From an uncultured Bacteroidales bacterium (GTDB lineage Bacteria; Bacteroidota; Bacteroidia; Bacteroidales; UBA932): a stretch of DNA of 48,596 bases. Of the stretch, positions 26,120 to 34,838 are shown one piece after another. A model generated the notes under the pieces. It did not search any database. It saw only the letters and a program-made list of their open reading frames with translations, and was not told the DNA's origin. The DNA is taken from contig CAMYVB010000014.1 in the NCBI GenBank assembly GCA_947302175.1, positions 1 through 48,596 of the forward strand. Reading direction: 5' to 3'. The stretch's first letter is position 1. Each line of letters starts with the position of its first letter. Made by a program: the position numbers and the translations under genes.

Positions 26120-26452
26120 CTACTGAGCATCCTCCGCCTCCTCTGTAAGCGGGTCGCAAGAGACTGCGACCAGGTCTTTGGATTCGTAGGTGACGCCGTC
26201 CTTCTTGTTGACGGTCATTTTCATGTAGCCACTGATGATAACCGGAGTGCCTTTGGTGAGAAGGTTTTCAGGTATGGTGACGGTCTTTGAGCCGTTCTTG
26301 GGGAACATCACTGCATCGAGGAAGAGGGCGGGCTCCCCTTTGCCGAAGTTGTGGGCGATGGTGAAGCGGGCGACTTTGCCGTTCTTGGAATCGAAGTAGC
26401 GGGCATCAGCTGTGAGGCGACCGGAGATGGAGAAGGTGTTTACGGATTTCAT
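26120..26452 (-). CDS. single-stranded DNA-binding protein (first of two)
   Basis: 110 residues, one OB fold: NTFSISGRLTADARYFDSKNGKVARFTIAHNFG, LFLDAVMFPKNG, LLTKGTPVIISGYMKM and VTYESKDLVAVSC. The tail is short and acidic (EEAEDAQ) without the usual DDIPF tip. Start chosen at ATG 26452, where the fold begins. It precedes ardC on the same strand and likely coats transferred DNA. Confidence 0.82.
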   Translation of the reverse strand: MKSVNTFSISGRLTADARYFDSKNGKVARFTIAHNFGKGEPALFLDAVMFPKNGSKTVTIPENLLTKGTPVIISGYMKMTVNKKDGVTYESKDLVAVSCDPLTEEAEDAQ

Positions 26453-27024
26453 GATTTTGATTGTTAAAGGGTTAAACTTAATTTCTGATACTGCGTCACA
26501 GATGCGGGCATCCCGTTCCAAAAATTCCGAGAGAAATTACAGAAGCACAGCGAGGATGAATTTCTCGCTGGAATCCGTCAGGGAGCGAACTTGCGTCAAG
26601 TTCAGCGTATTTTGGATAAAGGACAGATGCCGTATCGTAGCTTTGTATCTGAAATGAGGAGACCCCGCTACAATCAGTTGAAATCTACACCGAATCTGTC
26701 CCGTGACGAATGGCGATTCGGCTTTGATTCAGATGGCGAGTCTGCTCTAGTACTTGTAGCCACATACGACAATGGGGGAGTGACTTTGGGATGCAAGATG
26801 ATATCCTCAAGGATGAACGAGACTCGCCCTCCTGACACTTCCTCAGGTATCAGTTGCCGTGGCGAATGACTTGTCTGCAAGGCTAGGTTTATACGAATCC
26901 AAAGTCGGGAAAGCCCCTCTAGACTCTAGGACGGAGTGGGCGGAGGTGTGTGGCATCCTCGACCCATCGGGGGTGTAAGGTCGGAGTTTCCGATTCGTTA
27001 ATCGAAAGTCAAACACAAAAATGA
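26453..27024. other. non-coding stretch with inverted repeats, no supported gene
   Basis: No ORF here looks protein-like. A 9-bp inverted repeat, GGCGAGTCT (26735-26743) and AGACTCGCC (26820-26828), and small hairpins such as CCTGA/TCAGG (near 26831) and TCGGA/TCCGA (near 26981) are visible. It leads into the stronger palindromic block at 27025. Confidence 0.45.
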
Positions 27025-27142
27025 AGCACCGCGATAGCAGCCCCCGAAATGCCGCAGGGTTGTCTGTCAAGACCGCCCTGCGGCGCTTGCCATGGTCTTG
27101 ACAGACGGCCACTGCGGCGAATACCTTTGCAATCGCGGTGCT
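27025..27142. other. nested, mutually exclusive palindromes (structured DNA or RNA)
   Basis: Outer arms AGCACCGCGAT (27025-27035) and ATCGCGGTGCT (27132-27142) are perfect. Inside, GTCTGTCAAGACC (27062-27074) pairs over 13 bp with GGTCTTGACAGAC (27094-27106). GCCGCAGGG (27051-27059) can pair either with CCCTGCGGC (27076-27084) or, as GCCGCAG, with CTGCGGC (27112-27118). The first choice interleaves with the 13-bp stem, the second nests around it, so two folds compete. It could be an oriT, a recombination or replication site, or a switching RNA; position does not decide. Confidence 0.6.
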
Positions 27143-27180
27143 AGACTTGAATCCGGAATTGAGCCTCCTGATATCAGTCC

Positions 27181-27211
27181 TTTGCTTTAATATTATTTAT
27201 GCCTATCTTTG
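27181..27211 (+). promoter_or_regulatory. promoter of the outer-membrane protein gene
   Basis: TTTG (27181-27184), 19 nt, TATCTTTG (27204-27211), followed by a leader of about 55 nt. The box and its next bases (CTATCTTTGACAT) recur at 32823, ahead of another surface lipoprotein gene. Confidence 0.75.
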
Positions 27212-27272
27212 ACATAGCCCCGTATATTGGCTGATACATGATTTCTGGTTATACCGCAGCGACGCTATTATT

Positions 27273-27869
27273 ATGACTAAGGTTTATTCTCGTAAATTAT
27301 TGATTCTTTTGCTTGTATCACTGTTCGGCACTGTTCACGGAAGCGTGGATGCCCTAGGACGCGATTATGTTCTTTCCGAGGCTGACGGTGTTGAGATACA
27401 ACCTGTTGAAAAAACAGGATCTAAGCCCAAAGTAGGAGTTAAGGTCGGAGCTACCCTTATGGATTACTCTATCTTTGCTCCCCAGTTTTCTTTTTCCCTG
27501 TTGAACATTGGTGGCTCACCTGTCGGTGTCGGGGTTGGGGCGTATAAATGCATTGGACAGAATCATTTTGGCGCGGATTTGTCGTTGTTTTTCCGCCTTA
27601 CAAAAAGTGTCTATCTTTCAGCCGGTCCTGGTGTATTCACTTCTTCCATCAACGGTGGTTCTACTCAAGGTATTTCTGGTATGGCTGGTATTGACGTTAT
27701 TCTGGGAAAGCACCTTTGTATAGGTGCAGGAGTTAAGTATTTCCCCAAAGTTGAAGTAAACGCTACCAAATCTATAAATACTATGGGTGCTTATTATGAT
27801 TTTCCCTCGGTGGTAGAAGCTCTACATGGGGGAGTCTTTCCCGTTTTGTCTTTTGGATATGTATTTTAA
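27273..27869 (+). CDS. small outer-membrane beta-barrel-like protein (cargo)
   Basis: 198 residues. An N-terminal signal peptide (about 1-24, LLILLLVSLFGTVHGSVDA) is followed by alternating amphipathic strands with many Gly, Tyr and Phe (VGVKVGATLMDYSIF, VGVGVGAYKCIG, LSAGPGVFTSS, LCIGAGVKYFPK) and the sequence ends FGYVF; the terminal Phe is typical for BAM-assembled barrels. AT-rich compared with the core genes. The next gene starts 11 nt later and would be cotranscribed. Ligand or role not known. Confidence 0.75.
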   Translation: MTKVYSRKLLILLLVSLFGTVHGSVDALGRDYVLSEADGVEIQPVEKTGSKPKVGVKVGATLMDYSIFAPQFSFSLLNIGGSPVGVGVGAYKCIGQNHFGADLSLFFRLTKSVYLSAGPGVFTSSINGGSTQGISGMAGIDVILGKHLCIGAGVKYFPKVEVNATKSINTMGAYYDFPSVVEALHGGVFPVLSFGYVF

Positions 27870-27879
27870 ATGAACGCGT

Positions 27880-29388
27880 ATGAGGCAGGTATTCAATATT
27901 TTAATTGGTTGTTATTTGTTTGTTGCTGCTTTGATGGCCGCTTCATGTACTAACTATGACGCATTGACAACAATCAACACTGGAGTATATACCAGCGAAA
28001 AGGAGATTTCATTCTCTGAGTCTGCCTAGACTCAACATCTTCATGTTAAGAGTGGCGAAGAATGGGCATTTACTCAGGTACCAGAGTGGATCGAGATATC
28101 TCAAATCCAGTCGGATAATTACTCATGGGATGTGTCGTTGAAAGTAAATGATAACAATGAATTTGATAGGAATGGGGTATTAGCATTATCTTCCAAGTCG
28201 TCTGCGGTCGAAGTTTCAGTCTTTCAGAAGGGGCTTAGAGGTGAATATATTAAATTAGAAGCTATTCATTATAGCTTTGTGATTGATGGGGCAAACGAGA
28301 CTTCTATTGGCTCATCGATAACGATGGAGACAGATGATTTGCTTCAATTGAGCGTGTTTTATTTACCAGATAATGCTTCGATTCTTGATGTCAAGTGGGT
28401 GTCAAGTGACCCGTCTGTTGCTGTGATTTCAGAAGACAATGTAATACATACTTTTTCTCCGGGGGAAGTTGAACTATATATGATTGCTAATGGTGATGTT
28501 ACTAGTGTTCCGATAAGTGTTTCAATAGTTCCGGCCAATCTTATTGACGATGGGGAAGAGAGTGGTCATGGATGGGTAGATTTGGGCCTTCCTAGCGGTC
28601 TTAAGTGGGCTTCATGTAATATTGGAGCCTCTTCTCCAAGGGAAGTGGGTGAAAAATATGCATGGGGTGAGGTTTCTGTGAAGGAATCATATACTGGTGA
28701 TAATTATAAATATTATGCTAGAAAAGATGACGGGACGTACTTTATTCTAAAGTATAATGATGATTCTCAATATGGGAATGTGGATAATAAGAGTATTCTT
28801 GAGCTATCTGATGATGCCGCTAGAGTCAATTGGGGCGGCAATTGGAGAATTCCTAGCGATAGCGAGTTTAATGAACTCAAGAGTAATTGTTCATATGAGC
28901 CAATTATCTCTGGTGGGAATTCTGCGTGGAGATTTGTTAGTCATTCCACGGGAAAATCGATTGTGATTATTGAACAACGATTTGGCAAGCCTCAAAGAGT
29001 ATGGTCTTCGACTTTAGTAAATGACGGATTGGGAAACACTGACCCATGGACTATTAAGCCCTTGACATTTAGTTTATTCCGTCATTCAGGGAATAGTGTT
29101 CGTCCAGTAACAGATAGTGAGGTTAGGGTTTCTGTTGAAGGAGTTTCGGTGTCCCCACAGTCTCTGACAATAAAGGCTAATAACGAATATGGGGTAAAAC
29201 TGAGCGCAAACATTACGCCCTCAAATGCGACGCAAACTAATGTAGTCTGGTCATCCTCAAATACGGATATTGCACGGGTATCAGCCGGAGGCTATGTTTA
29301 TGGTTATTCTGCTGGGAAAGTCAAGATTATAGCCACAACTTATGATGGCGGCTTTGTGGATGAATGCGAGGTGACGGTTATTGAGTAG
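27880..29388 (+). pseudogene. BACON/FISUMP-like surface lipoprotein interrupted by one in-frame TAG
   Basis: From ATG 27880 the frame gives a lipoprotein signal (lipobox ALMAASC) and runs to a TAG at 28027-28029 (codon 50); the same frame continues without another stop to 29388. The stop falls at the start of a BACON-like domain (SGEEWAFTQVPEWIEIS then NEFDRNGVLALSSKS and VSVFQKG). A Big_2-like segment (about residues 150-210 from 27880), a FISUMP-type domain (WVDLGLPSGLKWASCNIGASSP ... WRIPSDSEFNELKSN) and a final Big_2-like domain follow. If TAG is a true stop, the gene is broken; a sequencing error or readthrough is possible. The only starts after the stop (GTG 28132) lack an export signal. 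Confidence 0.75.
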
Positions 29389-29411
29389 TCTTCTTTCTCA
29401 TACAGGAAGAA

Positions 29412-29744
29412 TTATTCGCATATCCGAACTTCGTGGGCGAGGACTTCGTAGGCGGTGCGGTCTATACCGTCCGCGCCGTTGAAGCGGCGACAGCGTAGTC
29501 GGCCGTTGACGTAGACTTGTGAGCCCTTGGTAATTGACTGGATGCATTCTTTGCCCGGACCTTCCCAGGCGATGATTTGATGCCATGTGGTTTCTATGAC
29601 GGGGCAACCTTGCCTGTCGTGATAGGAGGAGTTGGTAGCCAAGGAGAAGTTGACCATCTTTTTGCCCTCGACGGTCATTGTGTAGGTGCGGCCTACTGTG
29701 CCGCGGAGTTCGATTCTGTTGAGCTGTTCCATTGCAGTTATCAT
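29412..29744 (-). CDS. single-stranded DNA-binding protein (second copy)
   Basis: 110 residues, OB fold: LNRIELRGTVGRTYTMTVEGKKMVNFSLATNSSY, TTWHQIIAWEG and SQVYVNGRLRCRRFNG. ATG 29744 overlaps the radC stop; ATG 29732 (MEQLNRIEL) is an alternative start. It has no acidic tail. It differs clearly from the SSB at 26120, so the two are not a recent duplication. Confidence 0.82.
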   Translation of the reverse strand: MITAMEQLNRIELRGTVGRTYTMTVEGKKMVNFSLATNSSYHDRQGCPVIETTWHQIIAWEGPGKECIQSITKGSQVYVNGRLRCRRFNGADGIDRTAYEVLAHEVRICE

Positions 29745-30142
29745 TTATCGGTGAATTTTGCTTCTATTTCATCTAAAAAGCTGTAGAAAGAGTCTCTTGA
29801 CACTATTATGTGGTCCAAAAGGACTATATCGACAGGCCGGCATGCTCTCCTAAGGCTGTTTGTGACTTTGATGTCTGCCACACTGGGTAGTGGATTGCCT
29901 GATGGGTGATTGTGGGCGATGATTAACAGGTGGACATCCTTCTCAAGTGCTTTCTTTATTATAGCCCTGTTGTCAACAACCGTCTCATGGGCGGTGCCGC
30001 TGGAAATCATTTCAAAGGAAATCACCTTGAGGCCTTTAGCCAAGAACAAGCCCCATAGTTCTTCATGGTCGAGATAAGCCATGTGTTCTCTGAGGATTTC
30101 GGCTGCCTGTTTACTTTCGGTAATGGTGTAGTAGTCTTGCAT
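29741..30142 (-). CDS. radC: RadC-type JAB/MPN domain protein
   Basis: 133 residues, the JAB domain only, without the N-terminal HhH part of chromosomal RadC. The metal motif is HNHPSGNPLPSVAD (His77, His79, Asp90), with the upstream Glu in the ISSGTAHETVVDNRAI strand region. Start ATG 30142 places the family core at the N terminus. Short RadC proteins are constant companions of mobile elements in Bacteroidetes; their biochemical role is unsettled. It overlaps the second SSB gene. Confidence 0.88.
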   Translation of the reverse strand: MQDYYTITESKQAAEILREHMAYLDHEELWGLFLAKGLKVISFEMISSGTAHETVVDNRAIIKKALEKDVHLLIIAHNHPSGNPLPSVADIKVTNSLRRACRPVDIVLLDHIIVSRDSFYSFLDEIEAKFTDK

Positions 30143-30197
30143 AACTAGGTTCTTTAAATAATTACTTTTATGTTCTGTAATTCTGATGATTACGTAG

Positions 30198-30205
30198 CAA
30201 AAATA
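30198..30205 (-). promoter_or_regulatory. -7 box for radC-ssb
   Basis: Minus-strand TATTTTTG, with CTTG 18 nt farther upstream as a weak -33. It would start a transcript about 55 nt before radC. Confidence 0.55.
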
Positions 30206-30334
30206 CAAGCCCGAACACTTTGTCAAGGGGCATCTGAGCCTTAAGCGAAGAAGACTTGCCTTGCCCTTGACGAAGACGGAAGTGAAGGGATGTAAATTCG
30301 CGAAGGAATCAGCAGGAACAGAGCGGAAAAATTG

Positions 30335-30342
30335 TATATTTG
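30335..30342 (+). promoter_or_regulatory. -7 box for the methyltransferase gene
   Basis: TATATTTG fits TAnnTTTG and lies 72 nt before ATG 30415. No good -33 box is visible. Confidence 0.5.
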
Positions 30343-30414
30343 TATACCTTGATGAAATACGCTTTTTGCCTTCATCGGGATAGGTAGATTCTCCTCAATA
30401 GACGAAGATGGACA

Positions 30415-31542
30415 ATGGGAAACAACAGCAACCTCGGAGCAGCGAAATCCGCCAAGAACGATGAGTTTTATACTCAATACGCGGACATCCAGAAGGAAGT
30501 CAACGCTTATCTGGAATACAACCCGGATACATTCCGTGACAAGGTGGTGCTCCTTCCTTGCGACGATCCAGAGTGGTCAAACTTCACAAAGTTCTTTGCC
30601 CAGAACTTCGAACTGCTGGGACTTAGGAAACTGATTTCAACCTCCTATGCCGTAGAAAGCAAGAAATACAAGTATTACCAGCCCTCCCTCTTCGAAACCG
30701 AAAGCCCGGTCTTCGATGCAGACAAGACGCGCACACACGGAAAAATCTTCGTCCTTGACGGGGATGCCAACGGGAGCGGGCACATTGATATTGACGACCT
30801 TCAATTCAAATATCTAGAAGGAGACGGCGACTTCCGCAGTCCCGAAGTCTGCAAGCTAAGGGACGAGGCAGATATAATTGTGACAAATCCTCCATTCTCG
30901 TTGTTCAGGGAATTTCTTGCATGGATAGTTGCAGCTGATAAAAAGTTTCTTGTCATTGCAAATAAGAATGCAATCACTTACAAAGAAGTGTTTCCGCTAA
31001 TAAGAGACAATATGCTTTGGATAGGGCCGTCAATCACTAGTGGAGACCGTGAGTTTATGGTCCCAAAAGACTATGAGACTCATTCGCCGTCCTTACGCAT
31101 TGATGAAAAGGGAAATAAGTTTATTCGAGTCCCCGGAGTTCATTGGTTTACGAATCTTGAGCATGGTCTTCGCCATGAGCCTCTGAAACTCATGACAATG
31201 AAAGATAACATACGCTATGGACGCCATGCTGAAATTCGAGAAAAAGGGTATCTTCAGTATGCGAACTACGATGCTATTGACGTTCCATACACGGATGCAA
31301 TTCCCAGTGACTATGAGGGTATTATGGGAGTCCCAATTACTTTTATTGATAAGTACTGCCCTGAGCAGTTCGTGATTATCGGTCAGACTCAGGGAGATTC
31401 TGGAAAAGAATTGGGGCTAAAACCTTTTGATAGAAGTCTCAAACAGTATAATAAGAGTCTTCGTGATGGCCAACTATACTATATGGTAGATGGAAAACCT
31501 GAGAAGCCATACGCCCGTATCTTAATTCGCAAAAGACAATAG
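30415..31542 (+). CDS. adenine-specific DNA methyltransferase, EcoRI-methylase family
   Basis: 375 residues. The N-terminal KNDEFYTQYADIQKEVNAYL and the catalytic DEADIIVTNPPFSLFREFL (motif IV NPPF near residue 162) are those of the EcoRI-type adenine methylase family, which methylates N6 of adenine with SAM. VVLLPCDDPEWSNFTKFF is the probable SAM-site region near residue 45. Two nucleotides separate it from a DUF262-HNH nuclease gene, a pairing that suggests a modification-restriction unit. The target sequence cannot be read. AT-leaning relative to the arg operon. Confidence 0.87.
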   Translation: MGNNSNLGAAKSAKNDEFYTQYADIQKEVNAYLEYNPDTFRDKVVLLPCDDPEWSNFTKFFAQNFELLGLRKLISTSYAVESKKYKYYQPSLFETESPVFDADKTRTHGKIFVLDGDANGSGHIDIDDLQFKYLEGDGDFRSPEVCKLRDEADIIVTNPPFSLFREFLAWIVAADKKFLVIANKNAITYKEVFPLIRDNMLWIGPSITSGDREFMVPKDYETHSPSLRIDEKGNKFIRVPGVHWFTNLEHGLRHEPLKLMTMKDNIRYGRHAEIREKGYLQYANYDAIDVPYTDAIPSDYEGIMGVPITFIDKYCPEQFVIIGQTQGDSGKELGLKPFDRSLKQYNKSLRDGQLYYMVDGKPEKPYARILIRKRQ

Positions 31543-31544
31543 AC

Positions 31545-32732
31545 ATGATAACAACCCTCAAAACTGACTGGACCATCGGCGACATCTGCAAAGGTTTCCA
31601 GTACAACGAATACGAAGGCAAAGGCCTATACGGACTCTCCGGAAAACTAACTATCCAGCCAGAGTTCCAGCGTCACTTTTTGTATGCAGAGAATGGTGGC
31701 AAGAAGGAGATAGATGTCATTAAGTCCGTGATGTCAAATTATCCGTTGGGACTCATCTATTTCTCCAAGATCGGCGCGGATACGTATGAAGTCCTAGATG
31801 GCCAGCAACGCATCACCTCATTGGGCCGCTTTCTTACTAACAAGTTCGCCTGGGAAGATGAGACTGGTAAGCCGTGGTACTTCCAGTACATGAATGACGA
31901 CATCAAGCAAAAGATCCTGAAAACGCCGCTGCTCATTTACATTTGCGAGGGAACGGAAAAAGAAATCAAAGACTGGTTCCGTACTATCAATATTGTCGGC
32001 ATTCCGCTCAATACTCAAGAAACACTCAACGCAGTTTATTCCGGCCCCTTTGTTACGAGGGCTAAAGAGGAATTCTCCAACTCCAACAACGCTAACATCA
32101 ATAAGTGGAGCTGCTTCATCCCTGGTACTGCCAAGCGTCAGGACTTTCTGCACACTGCACTCTCCTGGGTTTCAAATGACACTGGCAACGACAAGCAGCT
32201 GGAGGACTACATGGCACTGCATCGCTACGACGATAATATCACTGAGTTGAAAGCATATTTCACGTCGATCATCGACTGGATCACCGCCGTATTTGATATT
32301 GCTCCCGAGAAAGAAATGTGTGGCCTCCGTTGGGGAGAATTATATGAGAAGTATCATAAGCAGGCCTATGACCCGGCGGCGGTCGCCGCTAAGGTGAAAG
32401 AGTTGTACGAGAGTTTCTACGTCAAGGACAAGAAGGGCATCTACGAATTCATCCTCGGAGGCTGTCAAGATACCAAGCTCCTCAACGTCCGTGTCTTTGA
32501 CGACCCGACCAAGCGCACCGTCTACTCCTGGCAGACATCAGCCGCAGAGGAGAAGGGTGAGTCCAACTGCCCGCTCTGCGCTGCTGGTCACGATGCCAAC
32601 CGCACCCGCATTTGGAAGCTTACCGAAATGGACGCCGACCACGTAGCCGCTTGGAGCAAGGGTGGCGAGACCGACATCTCCAACTGCCAGATGCTCTGCA
32701 AGACGCATAACCGAGCAAAGGGCAATCGGTAA
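31545..32732 (+). CDS. DUF262 + HNH nuclease, partner of the methyltransferase
   Basis: 395 residues. The N-terminal DUF262 (ParB/Srx-like, GmrSD-type) domain shows IQPEFQRHF (residues 37-45) and LDGQQRITSL (Asp85-Arg89), the nucleotide-using motif. The C-terminal HNH domain has a zinc frame CPLC (342-345) and CKTH (385-388), with catalytic DADH (Asp365-His366) and Asn380 (SNCQMLC). DUF262 proteins with HNH domains act in type IV restriction (GmrSD, BrxU). Here an adenine methylase gene precedes it by 2 nt, so a protective methylation plus nuclease arrangement is likely but unproved. Confidence 0.85.
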   Translation: MITTLKTDWTIGDICKGFQYNEYEGKGLYGLSGKLTIQPEFQRHFLYAENGGKKEIDVIKSVMSNYPLGLIYFSKIGADTYEVLDGQQRITSLGRFLTNKFAWEDETGKPWYFQYMNDDIKQKILKTPLLIYICEGTEKEIKDWFRTINIVGIPLNTQETLNAVYSGPFVTRAKEEFSNSNNANINKWSCFIPGTAKRQDFLHTALSWVSNDTGNDKQLEDYMALHRYDDNITELKAYFTSIIDWITAVFDIAPEKEMCGLRWGELYEKYHKQAYDPAAVAAKVKELYESFYVKDKKGIYEFILGGCQDTKLLNVRVFDDPTKRTVYSWQTSAAEEKGESNCPLCAAGHDANRTRIWKLTEMDADHVAAWSKGGETDISNCQMLCKTHNRAKGNR

Positions 32733-32823
32733 TCCACTTCGCGACATGGTCAATCTCTTCCCCATACAGAAGCAGCAGGAGCACCCCCATATTCGGACGC
32801 TTCAACTCTCTCTATGGAGATAC

Positions 32824-32831
32824 TATCTTTG
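32824..32831 (+). promoter_or_regulatory. -7 box before the cargo lipoprotein genes
   Basis: TATCTTTG fits TAnnTTTG, 105 nt before ATG 32937. The neighbouring bases (CTATCTTTGACAT then TAGCC) nearly match the promoter at 27203. A -33 box is weak. Confidence 0.5.
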
Positions 32832-32936
32832 ACATTAGCCAGAGCTCGGCAAGCTCTCAATACATGTTCTAACTACGATACCAGTGTCGTATGGTTTTTC
32901 ATTATACGAAGGTTTTACAAAAAAAGAATAATTGAA

Positions 32937-34832
32937 ATGCGAAGAATAAGCCTGTCATTTTTTATTTATGTTTCTCTGTTCTTCGTGGCTTGTGAGAAAG
33001 AGGATATTTATGGCTTTTGGACTAGCAACGAGGCGTATACTACCAATATCTCATGCATTAGTGCTAAGGTTATAGGTAAAGCGGTATCCCCAAAACGCAT
33101 TAAGTCTGAAATAGTTTTCACGCTTGAGTATTCGACGTCGCGGGAGTTTGAAAATGCAGCCATTCTCCATATTAGCACTGCCGACATTAAGGAGGAAGAT
33201 ACATATTCTCTTCTTATAACGGGTCTTTCTCCTTCGACAACATACTATTTCAGAAATGATGTGTGGTATGAGGGAGAGCATCATTACGGTAGAGTCGGAG
33301 AGTTTACAACAAAGACGATAGCGACACTAATCGAGACAATGCCAGCTAGTAATACCTCGCGGACGGGGGCTTTGTTAAATGGTACATATGATCTAACCGA
33401 TGTATATTACACCTCGGCTCAGTTTGGTTTTAAGTTTGGCGTATCTCGAGAGGAATTGGATAATGACGCAGCTGCGGATAAGACGGACGTGTCCATCACG
33501 GCACTGTTATCTGAGCTTATCCCTTCAACCAATTATCATTATGTGGCTTATGCCAACATTGATGGAAGGTTATTTATGGGAGACACTCTGTCTTTTTCAA
33601 CTCTATTTAATGATGCGGCGATTCTCACAAGTGACGCCACGAATATAACTAGTCTTTCGGCCACATTAAATGCCATTGTAGAAGAAAACAATGTCCAATT
33701 TAATGAAAACGTGAAGTTCGGATTCCGTTTTGGGGACACAAGTAATCATTTGGATAATGAGGTTGTTGCCGCAGTACCCTCTAATAATCAATTATCTACC
33801 ACGATTCAAGACCTCCGACCATTTACTGTTTATTATTACCAACCGTTCATGGTTATTGATAATAAAGAAGAAATCCAAGGTGGGTTGATGTCATTTAAAA
33901 CAGATATATCATGTGTCCATAAACTGGACATTTCTATCAACGAGAGAATCTCTGGTATTAGAGTTCATGTTGAGGGCTATCGTGAAGATACTGATCTCAC
34001 ATTAACAATTATGGGCTCTTCTAATAAGGCTGATTTCAATAAAGAGCCAAGTCAGATCATTTGGAGTCACATTTGTACCATCCGGGAAAAGTTATATCGC
34101 CGGGACTATTATATTCCTGTCGCCCCGGGCACAACGGTATTTGGAGCTTATATCTCTGACAGATGGGGGAATTGTTCGGATACAACGACGAGAGTCCTTT
34201 CTCCTGTTGAGTACGCCGAAGCTCCGCTTGATAAAGCCAGATTTAAAAATGCAAATCTTCCTGATGATAACTGTAAGTCGGAAAATCCTAAGTATTATCC
34301 TATTGAAAGTCTCTGGGATGGTTCGGGTCTCTCGTCCATACCACACTTTTTTGTGAGCGAGCAGTCTGTGCCGTCTCCTTGCTGGTTGACAATAGATTTA
34401 GGTCAAGAGACAAGTCTCTCATCGATTGAAACTTTGCCTCGCATTGGTTATATTATTTACGGCGGAGGAGCCGTCCGGGATTATGAATTCTGGGGAAGTT
34501 TGAACCCTTCAGGGGTATTGCAAGATGTTACAGAGCAAAACCCACATGGTTTTGATAATACATGGTTTTGTCTTGGCCGTTTTACTCAAGAAAAGCCAAC
34601 GGGCTATTTGGACAATGGGCTTCCTGGACATATTTATCTCGAGGATTCTCAAGCCTACAATGCGGGCAATCATTTCGATTTTAATTCTAGAGATTTCCCC
34701 CATTGTTATGATAGATTGAGATACTTGCGTGTTGTGTTTTTAGATACATTTACGACATTTGAATATCCTAATGCATCGAATCGTCAAGTTCAGACCGGAG
34801 AGATAACCCCCATAGGCATCTTATATTTCTAA
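32937..34832 (+). CDS. large surface lipoprotein with Fn3-like repeats and a DUF4998/F5-8C-like tail
   Basis: 631 residues from ATG 32937, where the signal peptide begins; the frame is open to 32814 but lacks the signal there. Lipobox LFFVAC (Cys18). Residues about 35-360 hold three similar Fn3-type units, each ending in a phrase such as LSPSTTYYFRNDVWYEG, IPSTNYHYVAYANIDG or LRPFTVYYYQPFMVIDN. The C-terminal part (about 480-631) reads SLWDGSGLSSIPHFFVSEQSVPSPCWLTIDLGQETSLSSIE, resembling discoidin-type carbohydrate-binding domains of Bacteroidetes. Probably exposed at the surface; ligand unknown. Confidence 0.75.
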   Translation: MRRISLSFFIYVSLFFVACEKEDIYGFWTSNEAYTTNISCISAKVIGKAVSPKRIKSEIVFTLEYSTSREFENAAILHISTADIKEEDTYSLLITGLSPSTTYYFRNDVWYEGEHHYGRVGEFTTKTIATLIETMPASNTSRTGALLNGTYDLTDVYYTSAQFGFKFGVSREELDNDAAADKTDVSITALLSELIPSTNYHYVAYANIDGRLFMGDTLSFSTLFNDAAILTSDATNITSLSATLNAIVEENNVQFNENVKFGFRFGDTSNHLDNEVVAAVPSNNQLSTTIQDLRPFTVYYYQPFMVIDNKEEIQGGLMSFKTDISCVHKLDISINERISGIRVHVEGYREDTDLTLTIMGSSNKADFNKEPSQIIWSHICTIREKLYRRDYYIPVAPGTTVFGAYISDRWGNCSDTTTRVLSPVEYAEAPLDKARFKNANLPDDNCKSENPKYYPIESLWDGSGLSSIPHFFVSEQSVPSPCWLTIDLGQETSLSSIETLPRIGYIIYGGGAVRDYEFWGSLNPSGVLQDVTEQNPHGFDNTWFCLGRFTQEKPTGYLDNGLPGHIYLEDSQAYNAGNHFDFNSRDFPHCYDRLRYLRVVFLDTFTTFEYPNASNRQVQTGEITPIGILYF

Positions 34833-34838
34833 GGCATT

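Noticed and set aside
26591..26869. 92-codon ORF in the non-coding stretch
   Set aside because: No recognisable protein features, and it runs through inverted repeats.
32814..32936. Upstream extension of the first cargo lipoprotein
   Set aside because: Places the signal peptide internally and covers the -7 box; ATG 32937 gives a proper lipoprotein signal.
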